NCBI GenBank assembly: GCA_034190875.2
Contig: CM067344.1
Span: 30,399,475 to 30,463,474 of the forward strand
DNA length: 64,000 nt
Direction of reading: 5' to 3'
Origin: Urechis unicinctus
Taxonomy: Eukaryota > Annelida > Polychaeta > Xenopneusta > Urechidae
The translations under genes were made by a program, and so were the position numbers. A model generated the notes under the pieces. The model did not search any database. It was given only the letters and a program-made list of their open reading frames with translations, and had not been told where the DNA came from. Below, piece by piece: positions 28,720 through 42,262 of the stretch (position 1 is its first letter; every line of letters starts with the position of its first letter).

Positions 28720-29944
28720 ACAAAACAATTTGATTATCCACAGTTCAGACCAATCACATGTTCATCTTTATTTAAGGCATTTACAATTTTATAAATTATT
28801 TCATCATGACCATAAATGTAGAGTTTTAATTTTTGAAGTCGAACTGATGTTGATAAAAATGTTAATCATTTCAATACATTTAATGAACTATTATACATAA
28901 GTCTTTCAAGCAGAAAATATTGATAACACTGAAATAGTTTTATAATTAAGAACAAACATAAAATAACCACCTTTATACACTTTAGTATGATAAAATGATT
29001 AATACGCCACTTGTGTATCACTATGCGCTAACACTACAGCCCAGTCTAGGGCTTATTATTACGGTTCAAATTTTTTACATGTGCAATGACAAATATGGGA
29101 AAATGATATGACAATATCTCTTGGGTATGATCTATTCTTCCAATAATATCACTGCGAAATATATTACCGATCAATGTTTCCCGATTGTAACGCTACCCTC
29201 GTGGGTGTAGTTATAAGTAGCATCAGTGAGCAGGTGTACTTAACATCATGGAATGCAGCAGTACCATTGTGTGATTTACTATTGAGCAGAATTTTTACAA
29301 AAATATTAAATGCAATAAATTTATATACCTTCGCCTTTTATAACATTCTATGTATCAATTCTATGTATTGTTGATTAAAAGTGGTGATATCTGTATTCGG
29401 TGGTTTGTATTCCTCACCTACAACGACATTTCATGAGTTACCAGCAGACTTTCAATGAACTGCGCATCCGTTTTACTTTTGCGTCTTTTACGACAATCTT
29501 GCCGAGTAGACAATTACGGCGGTAAACTAAACCTAGGCATTCTCAGTGGCGCCAGTGATTGCATTGTGTCGGCTGAATTGTCCCCGTTTTTTATAATTCT
29601 TTCCAGGAATGGTCGATCCTGGAGTCTCGTGCTTTCAATGCTTCCCTTGTTATTCGCCGCATACTGCTTTTTCTATGCGAGTTGATTTAGAGGGTTTTTA
29701 TGATCGTCCCGGTGAAATCGTCTTTGTTCATTTCGGCGTTGTGTGACATCTGCCTCGTCCACACAAAATGATTTTCTGGTTGTGCTTGTTAATTTCCAGG
29801 GAAATAAGTGAAAGAAGTCTAAACATTTAGTTGGCCGACATTGGATCCGTTTGTTGGACAATTATCATTTACCTTTTTTCTCTCGCTCTGGTAATCGTTG
29901 GATGGCATTGACTATATATATTTGTTAATTAATCCATCATTCAG

Positions 29945-29954
29945 TGGCGCCCAA
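29945..29954 (+). other. Primer-binding-site-like motif
   Basis: TGGCGCCCAA is identical to the tRNA-Lys primer-binding site start of many LTR retroelements, and it follows ...ATTCA as an LTR 3' end would. A second TGGCGCC lies 398 bp upstream at 29547-29553. No LTR pair, gag or pol remnant was found, so a retroelement is not established. Confidence 0.2.
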
Positions 29955-31293
29955 GTCTAAAACGATTTACATTGAATGAAGCCACATTTCAGGTATGACT
30001 ATGACATAACATTTTAATATCATTGCCTGAATTCCTCACCCTAGTCGTAATCTAATGTTCCTACCCATCGGATAAGACTAACAATCGACTATTGGGTTGA
30101 TTATAACGTAATACAAGGATTATCCAAATCCAGTAATATGCAAAATTCGTATTGCAAACTCATTGGAGCAATGCATGATGATTCGACCATTCAGATATAT
30201 CGGAACAAAGGAGCAAAACCCTTGTCGTGTCATCACAATTAACCATGACAACCATTTCGAACATTGAAGGGTATATTGCAGTATTAGTTACCCTTCCCTG
30301 TGGTCACATCTTGGCGGCTGATTTCATTTTGTGAGTGCTAGATACGCTTAATATAGGGCATACGTATAAGTGACACATAACCTTCTTGGTGAGACGGTAA
30401 AGGCAAATAATATGTGGGAAAAGGGTATGGTTCCAATATTTGGTTCGTTTATTCAATACCGCTATTACCGGAGCGCACATCAACCGTACATATCAAGTGT
30501 TCCATTATGCAGTTAAATCCCAAACAACTGCATAATCCCATAGTTGGTTTCGTTATATGAACAATAAGTGAGAGGCAACTTCGGCACGAAAACGCCGCAA
30601 TTAGACTAAAACTGTTGCAAATGCATGAAAGAGACGGATTATTATAATGCTTCATATAAAACTATTGTTCCAATAACAAATAAAGGTTACATGTAAGCTA
30701 GATACTACAAAAGCTTATGCTAAGCAAATACAATCCCTCAAGGACGCTCCTAAACCACCATCCATAGTGTCAGAACTAGATCTATATAGAAAATCACATA
30801 ATTTTGTCATTGCAATATACATAAAAGTACCTTCCAAGAAATCTACCAGTACGTTGATGCTCAGCTAAATGGTACATAACCCATTAACTGCCTAACTTAA
30901 AATTCTATAATGGGTTAATACATTTTACTTTTAGCTACCCAACGGTCCAGGTAATTGGAAGTATTTTTGCTCCAATGCGTCTATTGTGTGATTGGCAAAT
31001 AGGGAAAAAATTCTCTACCGGCTAAGTGAATAGTCTGGAGGTCATAAACCTCCGTTGATTGTAGAGAAGTCTACTGCTGATGAGTCATATCGGCGCATCT
31101 CAGTGCAGATCTTGTCATTTCCGGCATTATACATCAGATGTTCCACTCAGTTGATTTGAAGACAGCCAGTATATACATTCCTAGATATCTTGACCCTTAT
31201 TCTCTCACTTCCTTTGTTACTGGCGATCGCAAAAGATTCTTGAAGAATGAGATTGAAAGAGTACGTTGCTAATGTAATGTCATTAAGTAAAAG

Positions 31294-31934
<641 letters not shown>

Positions 31935-32050
31935 TGGGCAATGTGTCCCACTGAGATAAGCTAGTCTTTTGTTCCCTTGAAATTGCTTTTCTCTCATTTG
32001 CAATTGAATAACGTAATGGTTGAATCGTCTGTCAGTAAATCATTGCTGGG
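31935..32050 (+). repeat. Diverged copy of inverted-repeat arm
   Basis: Aligns with left-arm positions 9200-9345 in direct orientation. Shared blocks are CACTGAGATAAGC, GAAATTGCTTT.CTCTCATTTGCAA, TGGTTGAATCGTCTGTCAGT versus TGATAGAATCAACTATCCGT, and AATCATT. About 30 bp is missing relative to the arm. This copy shows that the arms belong to a dispersed family. Confidence 0.7.
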
Positions 32051-35000
32051 AATCTGAGTGCAACAACTACATTTGTGATTACCATTTACCATGTGTCAGC
32101 AAGTAAATGCACATCATATACAGCATGCCAAATCGGAAGTGCCACGGAGCGTATCATGTTGCCACCTGTAATAAACCGCTGGCAGATGCGTTAAGCCTAA
32201 AAAAAATGAAGATGACGTTCAGCAGTTAGCGAGGGGGCGACAGTCACAGGATTGGTTCATTAGTAGTTATGGCAGTGTTTCAATTCTTATAGGTTGGACT
32301 TGTATGCAACATTTATCATAATGACGCCTTTACTTAGTGAAAGCAAACATGGAAACCAGGATTCCCCGTATTGGTCCTTTGTGCATACAAATATTGATTA
32401 GCATGACGGCGTGAAAATTACAGAGCCATGACAAGTGTATCACCGCCGCCCATTACTATTGTGCGATGTTTTCGCCATACTATAGAGATTCAGTCCTTTG
32501 CCTTCATTGTCGAATATTTCTCAATTAAACTTTCGCTGATTAGACTACTAAAATTGCAATCACAAGAGCTAATACGGGGGGCATTTGGCGTCCATTTACA
32601 CTTATACTGTTACTCACACCAATACTCAACTTTACATGATCCAATATAATGATGCTATACCGACTGGCCACGTTTAGAAAAGTGTCCGTTGGCAGCATGG
32701 GTACATTGTCAGCACCTTGCTATTTACCCCCGTACCCTTACACTCACATATGCAAATGCGGTGGTGTGACTACATGTCCGCCACTAGAACAAGGAAGCGC
32801 CGGGTGAAATGTATAACAGAATCGTACTTAAAGCTATTAAGCAAGCTCTTCTAATTGTACCTGGTTCAGGTATATCCTCCTAGTGTTTTAGGTGCTTACA
32901 TATCTGAAAAACTGGAAAGAGAACAGATTCAATTAATCTGTCAAACACTAGGCTGATATACTTGCTTTCTATGCATTGCTCAGCAATATTCCAGCTTTCA
33001 AGTGTGTATTATATTAAGAAACAATCACAATCCTCTGTGAGTGAGTATTATTGACCGATCTTTTCAACTTAAGGAATAGTTGCCTGTAACATGGAGTCCG
33101 ACTAAAGTCCGAATTTACTTGATATCCGAAGCTGAGTACAGACGGAGTTTGAGCAGTAAAGCTAGCTGAAGATTGAAAATTGACCGTGCACAGTTACTCA
33201 CCTCGACTACTACTTATTGTATATTTGTTCAAAAAAATGTAACGATAACAAATAATTGCTATTGATCCATTACAAGCAGCGAGTGCATTCGTAGTGCGTC
33301 ATGTCAGACTTATCTAAGATATATTCATAATACAGCTGGAATATAGATGACGCAGCACTGAAGTCAGTCATAGTATGATATACAACAATATCAAAATCAT
33401 ACCCCTTCTTTTTTCATCGATCAAGGTGATGTCTTAAATTAAGTCCATTCTGTGTTAATGTAAATATACAACAAGCTTTTGATGCATGTCATCTGTAGTA
33501 CTAGGAAAGGTTTATTATATGACAATGTCATCCTAGTAGACACTTAGCGAGGTGACATTGAGTATATAAGGCGGAAGCAATCGCGTCCATTCAAAATGCT
33601 GTTTCTGACTAGACGATAAATGCGAATTTGTCCACGTCCCTAATTATATGTGGCCGAAAAACCATTCCGGCGGTTGATAGCAAACTTATTCAACTGACAG
33701 TTTATTCGAATTAGGAACTGAATAGCAACATACGATTATCGCTGCTTCTTATTTAAAAATCGCGACAGATATTCCATCGGGAAAACGCTTCATTAAACAC
33801 TGAAATGTACTTTTTCTGCCATCCGATAAACTCACGGGACGTTTTGTGATGCAAATTTTACCACTGTACTACACATTTATATATAGTGCAGTTGAAGTGT
33901 TGCTGTGCTAAGGTTTTGTTTCTGACAAGCACCCATGCATGACAGGCATGAAATTTGTCACTGCTGTACAGTAGCCACCCATTTGGTTGCTTAGAAGTTC
34001 CCCAAGGCTGACAATATATTTCCAAAAATAAAATGTCGTGCGTAGGTGATGTTTTTCGTGGTTTCCTTGAACTTGGCTACGGTTTCGGACCTTTGTTCCC
34101 CTGTTTACATGGTTTCATTCCTTCCTACATGCCCAACCTAAGAACCCATTTGGTTGTAGATGAACAGGGTATAATTGTTTGACAGCAAATGCATATAACA
34201 CTTTCACGGAGGAAATGCTCTATAGGTTATGCCCATCATCATGTGAAGAAATTAGAACGTTGACATTTGCGTTGTAACATGCCTCGTGCGGTTGGTTGGA
34301 TTGGTTCTCCTTTCTTCTATAAGGCGCATTACTTATTCACTGCCTCTTACAGTTGGTTACGGTTTTTAATTGCACTTTGCAAATAGTTCAAACTTGCATT
34401 GAAGACATATTGCTTCGAAACACATTCTTCAATTTGACTGCCAGTTGTGACGGTTAAACAATGACGGGAGCCATGTCATCTTCATCCGACACGGGTCCAT
34501 GAATTATACTTAAATGCCGTCTCAGAATACTTATATATTGTTTGTGCTGCTTGCAACATACATTGAATTCTGCAACCATATAGCAATGGTCATATGAACA
34601 TATTATTAGCGTAAATATATTGTTTATCTTTTAATGACTTAGATACGACAACTGCAGTTGTATGTCGGTTGTTGCGACTACTACAATTGCGAACTGACAT
34701 ATTTCAGTATTAAGATCATTTATAAACCTACGTTTGACAGGACACGTGGATAATAATCATATGCTGCATCACATATCATTGACTGCCAAAGATTGCTTAT
34801 CCAGCATTCAGGTGGACAATGAAAACGAACTGCAAGTAAAGGACCAAACCATTGTGTAATGAGCAAACAGCCAACGGGCCAATTTAGCATTTTCATTCGT
34901 CTTTGACAAGCATTAGTTGGTTTCCGGTTTCCGATTATTACCTGTGCTAGCAGACTGATAATATATATTTGGCCCCTGTATGTAAGTAAAATTCTTTACA

Positions 35001-35228
35001 TCGCGGTTATGTATTATGAATGACAGGGGCTGTGTAGATTGATTTCATTCAGCGCAAACCTCATGCGTATAAAATAAATAAATTCTGACGCATTGTCATT
35101 ACATCCTAATTGGATATTTTCGACAGAAATGAGAGATTGTATGTATCAAATTTCTATCACAATGGCTACAAAACTTTTTATTTAAGCCCTTTAAAACTTA
35201 TCTTATTGCAAGGAACCCAAAACTCAAG
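32051..35228. other. No feature recognised
   Basis: About 3.2 kb of unique-looking DNA without a gene, repeat copy or microsatellite that I can support. The open frame at 32428-32649 has no recognisable domain. Confidence 0.5.
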
Positions 35229-35264
35229 CGTGTGTGCGTATGTGCGCGCGCGCGCGTGTGTGTA
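35229..35264. repeat. Z-DNA-prone (GT)/(CG) run
   Basis: An alternating purine-pyrimidine tract: GTGTGTGCGTATGTG, then six CG steps, then TGTGTGTAT. Alternating CG flanked by GT is the classic sequence for left-handed Z-DNA. It is rare in this AT-rich window, which otherwise has TA-type repeats. Confidence 0.85.
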
Positions 35265-35679
35265 TAGGATGGGGGTGATTGTGAAGGAGATGATACCACG
35301 ATAGCTACATGCAGTCAGTGTCCAACACAGCGGCATAAAGGAAGAGGTTACCAATTAAGCAATAGAAAGACCTCATAGATATTAGGATTGACCTAGTTGG
35401 GTATGATATAACAACGATGAAACACTCATGCTATCCACGGTAAAAATCGTCCCAGACAGCGTATATGTCAATACGAAAGCTACCAAACAGTGCATAAGCA
35501 AATCATAGTACATTAATCATAAAGAAATCGAGTTCGAGTAAAATGTATGATCGTTATTTCAAACGAAATGAATCAAACACCACATGCCATGCAGCTTTAT
35601 ATCGGTCATTATATGGCTTTCATACATCTTATGGTCCCGTATGACTAGCTATTAACTGTTTATACAAATAGTGGCAAAT
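35265..35679. other. No feature recognised
   Basis: A short stretch of AT-rich DNA between the Z-DNA-prone run and repeat G copy 1. Nothing recognised. Confidence 0.45.
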
Positions 35680-36610
35680 GCATTGTGGTATACCACCTAC
35701 TTAAACGAATAAATAATAAAACATATTTGAAAACACATTTCACTTGGCTATGTTGTGTCTGTAAAAGAGGATTTCGCGAAAACTCAATCACTTATGCACG
35801 CTTAACCAAGGGTTAATTCAATTTTCGATGAGTCGATGAATACGTGTAAACCTCAATCGACCCTGTGATCCTCAGGGCAAGAGAGTAACTAGATGACTGA
35901 TGCAACTGAATACAAACGGCTGTTTCTACTGCGTAATGGTTCTTCTCGGTACACTCGCAAACGCAGCTTCAGAAAACAACACTGAGAATCGCAGATATAT
36001 AGAGGTATTTTGCCATGATTATTGATTAATTGGCAATTTAGTCCCGAGCGTTTGGCTTAACAATCAGATATGTATATATGCAGAACACGCTGTACTTTTG
36101 TCTTTTCTGAATATGCAACAAAGCACTGCCAGCATTCAGTGTTATTCAAGTTAAGCTAAATATCTTGCAAAACTTTACTAAGAATACGATTTGAATAATC
36201 AAGTTTTGTACAAAGATATCCTATCAATATCGGTGCATGTTAATATAAGAGTATGAAGAGATATTTTGCGGTACGCAAGACATGTGAGGCAATGTTACTG
36301 TGATGTCAAAAGCCTAAATGTGTTTGTGAGCACATCGTACTATAGACTTCTCCGTCCATTGCAAAACGTCTTTCACTACAGACTTCCACAGTTTTATCCG
36401 CGGTCAGGGAGCTAGTTCGACAGACATAAATCGCTGCTAGACACATCAAACGCGCCATTGCTTCCACCTAAAGCCAAACAATGTGCATGTCCTATAATAT
36501 TTCTTTACGTTCTACACGGTCCGTGCAAAGGATAACCATCAAAGCTTATCCAACGCAGCAATACGCGATTATGCATGACGATAAAAATATTTGATAGTAT
36601 TCGTTCTTAA
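35680..36610 (+). repeat. Diverged direct repeat G, copy 1
   Basis: Aligns with about 44495-45420. Best blocks: CTTAAACGAAT near 35701 versus 44510; TGGCTATGTTGTGTCTGTA versus CGGCTATGTTCTGTCTGTA; TTCTTCTCGGTA.ACTCGCAAAC (35940 versus 44748); and TCAAAGCTTA-TC-AACGC-GCAATACGCG (36539 versus 45338). The middle (36000-36300) aligns poorly. It ends shortly before the large (CATA)n array. Element type unknown. Confidence 0.7.
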
Positions 36611-36774
36611 GCAAATGTGCAGAGGTTTCATCTGAGCGCAGGGATAAACGGAACACCCCAAAGATAGATAGGCCTAACGCTGGCAGGCGCATGAAGCAGG
36701 CAATATTAATCAATGTGAATAATTTCGGCTAAATTTTTTATATATGTATAAATACTTTTGTTCACTCACTCAAG

Positions 36775-37221
36775 CGTATACACACATATATTTTTATAAA
36801 TGCTAAAGTACATACGTACATGCGTACGTACGTGAGTCACTATATACATACATCCGACATACTTACAAACATACATGCATACATGCATACATAAATACGT
36901 GCATACATATATAAATACACATATACATGTATACGCGCGTAGACACGTACATACATACACATATGCATACATGCATACTCACATATAAACATACTAACAT
37001 ATACAAATACATACATGCATACATACATACGTACATTAATATTCATGCATACATACATACCTACATGCATACATAAATACATGCATACATACATACATAC
37101 ATACATACATACATACATACATACATACATACATACATACATACATGCATACATACATACATACATACATACATACATACATACATACATACATACATAC
37201 ATACATACATACATACATACA

Positions 37222-37253
<32 letters not shown>

Positions 37254-37687
37254 CATACATACATACATACATACATACATACATACATACATACATACAT
37301 ACATACATACATACATACATACATACATACATACATACATACATACATACATACATACATACATACATACATACATACATACATACATACACATACATAC
37401 ATGCATTCATACATACATACATACATACATACATACATACATACATACATACACATACATACATACATACATACATACATACATACATACATACATACAT
37501 ACATACATACATACATACATACATACATACACATACATACATACATACATACATACATACATACATACATACATACATACATACATACATACATACATAC
37601 ATACATACATACATACATACATACATACATACATACATACATACATACATACACATACATACATACATACATACATACATACATACA

Positions 37688-37719
<32 letters not shown>

Positions 37720-37946
37720 CATACATACATACACATACATACATACATACATACATACATACATACATACATACATACATACATACATACATACACATAC
37801 ATACATACATACATACATACATACATACATACATACATACATACATACATACATACATACATACATACATACATACATACATACATACATACATACATAC
37901 ATACATACATACATTCATTCATTCATACATTCATACATACATACGC
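36775..37946. repeat. Long (CATA)n microsatellite array
   Basis: About 1.17 kb. The first ~300 bp are degenerate, with CATG and CGTA variants. From about 37080 the array is almost pure TACA. In the pure part, 2-bp phase slips (TACACATAC) occur at about 37389, 37451, 37529, 37651, 37731 and 37793, and CATATAC slips at about 37249 and 37715. The array ends in a TTCA-rich transition (37913-37937). The open frames of up to 331 codons are artefacts of a stop-free tetranucleotide. Confidence 0.98.
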
Positions 37947-38077
37947 GTTCGTACTTTTAACTATACGAATAATTGATGTAGGTTATCTGTTATCATTATC
38001 AAGTGCTTGAAACGATTGAAACGGACAATCCATTTTAACAGGATGAAAAAACTCTATAAAAGTGATATGTCGTGCTA

Positions 38078-38270
38078 GCAAATTGTCTCATCAATCAACG
38101 AAACACCTCGTAGTCGCATGTTATACATCATGGGTACCAAAAGCTTTTAGATTTTACCACCTTGATCACGCCATTTGGTTTCCTCCTACTCCACTTATCT
38201 ATCATCGTGTTTTGCGATACACCGTACATATTTCACGTAGCGACTATGTTAATGATATTGAAATGTAATT
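38078..38270 (+). repeat. Dispersed repeat family C, copy 2
   Basis: Starts about 130 bp after the 1.1-kb (CATA)n array, much as copy 1 sits ~165 bp after the (CATA)n at 23.3 kb. Its 5' half matches 23781-23910. Its 3' half, with TCACGCCATTTGG-TTCCTC and CACGTAGCGACTATGTTAATG, matches copy 3 at 61480-61575. It therefore bridges the two other copies. Confidence 0.78.
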
Positions 38271-38539
38271 AATAAATTCGTTTATGAATAAGCAGTCGAG
38301 GAACAAATTCATCAATTTGCCTGCAACAGTTAAATGATTGCGAACTAAGCAGAAACAAATGGTCCCCAAAAACGCAAGCCGTGCCAAAAATCAATTCATT
38401 ATTTCAATGTTGATTTCGTATAATCGGTCTTCTTCATTGGAAATATAAAATATATGCGCATGTAAGCGATCTGATGCAACACTGCCGAACATATATACAA
38501 TGCGCAATATAAATGTAAATATATCAAATGTATAAACGT
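38271..38539. other. No feature recognised
   Basis: A short AT-rich interval before the TA-rich satellite block. Nothing recognised. Confidence 0.45.
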
Positions 38540-38574
38540 ATAATGATACATATATACATAAATATATATATATA

Positions 38575-38610
<36 letters not shown>

Positions 38611-38670
38611 CATGTATATTTATACATTTATACATATATTGATATGTACATAATGTAAATATATTCAAGA
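38540..38670. repeat. (TA)n microsatellite and degenerate flank
   Basis: TA repeat with ATCTATATA variants (about 38563-38608), followed by TATG/TACA degenerate sequence leading into the palindrome. Confidence 0.9.
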
Positions 38671-38734
38671 ATATACATTATAATAAGCTGTTATATTCAT
38701 ATTGTTATATATCTATTAAACTAGTGTTTTTTGT

Positions 38735-38783
<49 letters not shown>

Positions 38784-38866
38784 TATATATATATATGTAT
38801 ATACAAAAAAACACTAGTTTAATAGATATATAAACATATGAATATAACAGCTTATTATAATGTATA
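38671..38866. repeat. Near-perfect 196-bp palindrome with (TA)n loop
   Basis: The left arm 38671-38738 and right arm 38797-38866 are reverse complements over about 68 bp with only a few mismatches or indels. The inner blocks are CTATTAAACTAGTG on the left and CACTAGTTTAATAG on the right. The outer blocks are TTATAATAAGCTG and CAGCTTATTATAA. The 58-bp centre is (TA)n broken by TTTT. This can fold as a long hairpin or cruciform. Confidence 0.95.
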
Positions 38867-39002
38867 TATATATATATATATATATACATGTTTGTATATA
38901 TAAATGCATGCATTGATATGTAGATAAATGTACCAATATACTTAGAATTACTAGCATGTGTATATATATACAGATATATAAATAAACATATATATATATA
39001 TC

Positions 39003-39034
<32 letters not shown>

Positions 39035-39071
39035 TATATATATATGCATGTATTTATATATATATATCTAT

Positions 39072-39134
<63 letters not shown>

Positions 39135-39136
39135 TA

Positions 39137-39175
<39 letters not shown>

Positions 39176-39418
39176 GATGTACGTATATCCATCAAATATG
39201 TGTCTGTATGTATATACCGAAATATATTTATGTATATACATTTACCTATATGTATTTTCATCCGAATATGTTAGCATATATACATACAAAATATTCATTT
39301 ATGCGTATATTTTTGTAAGTTAACATTTATATACGCACCATAGGTTGTGTTTATATATAAATATACATAATTGAATGAATATATATAACTATATATGCGT
39401 ATATGTTTACATAAAATG

Positions 39419-39491
<73 letters not shown>

Positions 39492-39507
39492 ATTTATATG
39501 TATATGT

Positions 39508-39548
<41 letters not shown>

Positions 39549-39600
39549 ATACTAATATATACCTATATACATATATCTTTCGATATATACATATATTTAT
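38867..39600. repeat. Degenerate TA/TATG satellite-like tract
   Basis: Continuous low-complexity sequence with pure (TA)n at about 39077-39130, 39420-39484 and 39511-39540, interspersed with ATGTATATAC-type variants. No coding potential. Confidence 0.93.
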
Positions 39601-42172
39601 AACGTTTACAGCGATTCATTCGTCATTAATGCAGTTCCCTCTTATGCAGCGCTTAGGGTAGCACCATTTTTCAGATGTAATCAAATAGCGAGATTGAAAA
39701 TAATGATCGTTTGCTGGTGTCTTGCATGGATGTTAACCCAGATATGTGACCTTTGGTATTCTGGGCCTGCTATAACACTAAAGATACTGGCAGTAATTGC
39801 AGCGAATGGCTCCCTGTTTAGATCATACGCCTCCAGCAAATGATGTTCTATTAGGAAGCAGAAAATAAAAGTTATATTGACGATAAACACACGCCGGATA
39901 TAAAGTGTCTAGCTGCCTCATGTCGATGCTGTATCCGGCTCTTGAATTCGGTAGATGGATATCATTTGACCACTGGTGTTTTTAAGCAATGCCCCTTTAA
40001 ATAACAGATAAATGACCTTTTAATTTACAGCATCTCGATTAAATTCATATATAGATAGGAGTCTGTTTTTGTGAGTCAAAGGCAATCAATCGATTCATTA
40101 CATAGTTCACATATATACAGTTCTGTATATGATTGCACTATTATGGTGTTATTGATTATATTGTCTTGAGATTAATCATGCGACGCCGCCCCACATGCCA
40201 AATTCGCAAGTTGCATAAGAAATTTGTTATCTCTCCTTCAACTAAAGTATTTTATTTGGAAGTGCTCGAGAGGCATACATTTCAGTGAAAATGGATTTAA
40301 ATTTTGGTTTTAATCTAGGTTTCAAACAGTTGGCCAGTTTTCTAGTTACTTACGCAAAGCGTAATGCTTAATATGACGTCTGGTTAAAATGCAGCATTAT
40401 ATTATCATTTAGAGACCGCATGCAGCAAAGACAATGCTTGAATTACTAGCTTATTTAGCGCAAACATGAATGTGCATACATTTATACCACTATTGGGTAC
40501 ATATTGATGGTTTCAAAAAAATACAATGCATATTTTTCCACTAATCTATCTATCATAACCGGTTTTTGAAGGCACAAGCAAAGCATGACAATTTAGGAGA
40601 ATTGCTCTCAAGTGGCTTTCAGGCGCATGCGGTATTCACGAAAGTCAACATGGTATAGTTATGAGATCCACTAGGTGATGATCGTAATGAAGGTTCAGCT
40701 GTAATCTCTGAGCTGCAAATAATGAATATTCAAAGCTGCTGTACATTGAGCTGCTGGTAATAATCAGCTCTGTGTTCTGTACATCATAGTTATACGTATG
40801 CTACAAACGTGCGATGCCAATCTAAATTACACCTTTTCATGCAAGTTTGTATGCACTACAGTACAAAAGAAACGTGAAAACATGGCAATAAAATTCATGT
40901 ATTGGTCTGCTTTTCTAAAATGTGCTTGCTACTAAAAAGGAAAAAACTATTGCGGTCGACCCTATTTTTTTTTTAAATCTCGTATTGGTCTACTACTTGT
41001 GGGGCAACTACGAAACTGCATTCCACAGCATTATGAAGCATTGTAAATAACAAGTGAAGCTGTCCGCCACATTCTGGTCTACGGCAGGTAGCGAACGAAT
41101 TCGTTCTGCGTTGTTTTAGTCAAATTTACGAAATATTTCGAAGTAAGGTATCTTTTTTTGCATTAAGTAGTCGCTATATCTGTGCCTTGAATTAAGGCAT
41201 ACGCAATAAGTGTACGGTGTGTGTCACCTATGGTACTCAAAACTCAAGCTGCAATCTTGCCATCAAGTGTACGCTTAACTCGATGACACTGGGTAAATGA
41301 TGATGTTGCAATTGAGGGTATTTATATGCCATACCTGACGGTCTGTCGGGATATACGAATGAACAGATCCTGCGCTGAGAATCATGATAAAAGTCTTCTG
41401 CGATTTAGTCGCCGGTAAGTACCAACATGCAGGTGAGAGCTAATCGTTTCAAGGTAGGCATATTTTCAATGACATGGTGCGCGTTTCTGCTGGGTATGAC
41501 AATAGGCTTCTGTCATTACAGCGTTTGTTTCATATCATGATGCACTCCAATGTAGTGCAAGATCAATAGCTGACGCTCAATCATGACACTCTCTCCTAGT
41601 ATATGGCATATGTTTCAAATTGATGACGCCTTTCCTAAAAGGAAAACATCTCTCAATTATTATTCGCCAAAGATCATAACCCTTTTGTGTACGATAAAAT
41701 ACCGTTTCATTTAGTGTTCAACTATCCAGGTACAGATGACCTGTCAATTGCAGTCCTTATCAAGCGCTGAAAACTACGTTTTACGCCATAAAATATACAA
41801 TGTCAAAAACGTGTGATTACGGTTTGATACGTGATTGGTTGTTGCTTGATTTACAAGCATGTACAGAGTTGGCCAATATCATATATCGGCGACCAGGACA
41901 TTACGACCTTTCAGTATCAAAAAGCTACCCATTCAATGTCGGTTTATACAGTGTGTATTGAGGCATTGACCTTTGTACAATAATCATCAATATTTATAAT
42001 GGATTGTCAGAGGAGGTTATATAAAAAAATAGATTGTATTCTTACAAGTGTCTATAATGTTTAATTATGCCATTGCATTAGTGTTTTAAAAGGATAGGTA
42101 TCTTGACAAGTGGTGTGGAATAAATGTAAGATACTTGCTATTGTGCCGTATTCCGTATATGGCCTTGGGCTC
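39601..42172. other. No feature recognised
   Basis: About 2.6 kb of unique-looking DNA. The open frame at 39681-39890 (-) is unremarkable. No repeat copy or regulatory signal that I can support. Confidence 0.5.
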
Positions 42173-42262
42173 GCCCCGAGTGGCTCAATGGTAAAGCTGT
42201 TAATTAGCGAGTGCTCCCTGCTGTAGCCATACGGGCAGTATCCGGTCTGACTGTAACTGCCG
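42173..42262 (+). repeat. tRNA-like sequence, possible SINE head
   Basis: GAGTGGCTCAATGGTAAAGC contains TGGCTCAATGG, a match to the Pol III A box TRGCNNARYNGG. About 50 bp downstream, CAGTATCCGGTCTGACT has a position and tail compatible with a decayed B box (GGTTCGAATCC type). It does not fold into a full cloverleaf by eye, so a tRNA-derived SINE remnant is likelier than a tRNA gene. No other copy was seen in this window. Confidence 0.35.

Larger units (their letters stand above)
28441..31293. other. Mostly unrecognised sequence
   Basis: About 2.8 kb after LINE copy A with no recognisable gene. Two short motif-level signals (28701 and 29945) are listed separately. The region 29460-29900 is richer in G+C than its surroundings. 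The open frame at 29455-29685 has no recognisable domain. Confidence 0.5.

Noticed and set aside
29455..29685. Hydrophobic 76-codon frame in a GC-richer stretch
   Set aside because: No known family, and composition explains the openness. The primer-binding-site-like motifs nearby are reported separately as speculative.
37015..38010. 331-codon open frame and overlapping frames of up to 292 codons on both strands
   Set aside because: They are translations of a stop-free (CATA)n array (Thr-Tyr-Ile-His or Met-Tyr-Val-Cys repeats). All frames are open for trivial reasons. The same applies at 23.3, 51.6, 18.6-19.9, 38.7-39.5 and 46.5-47.1 kb.
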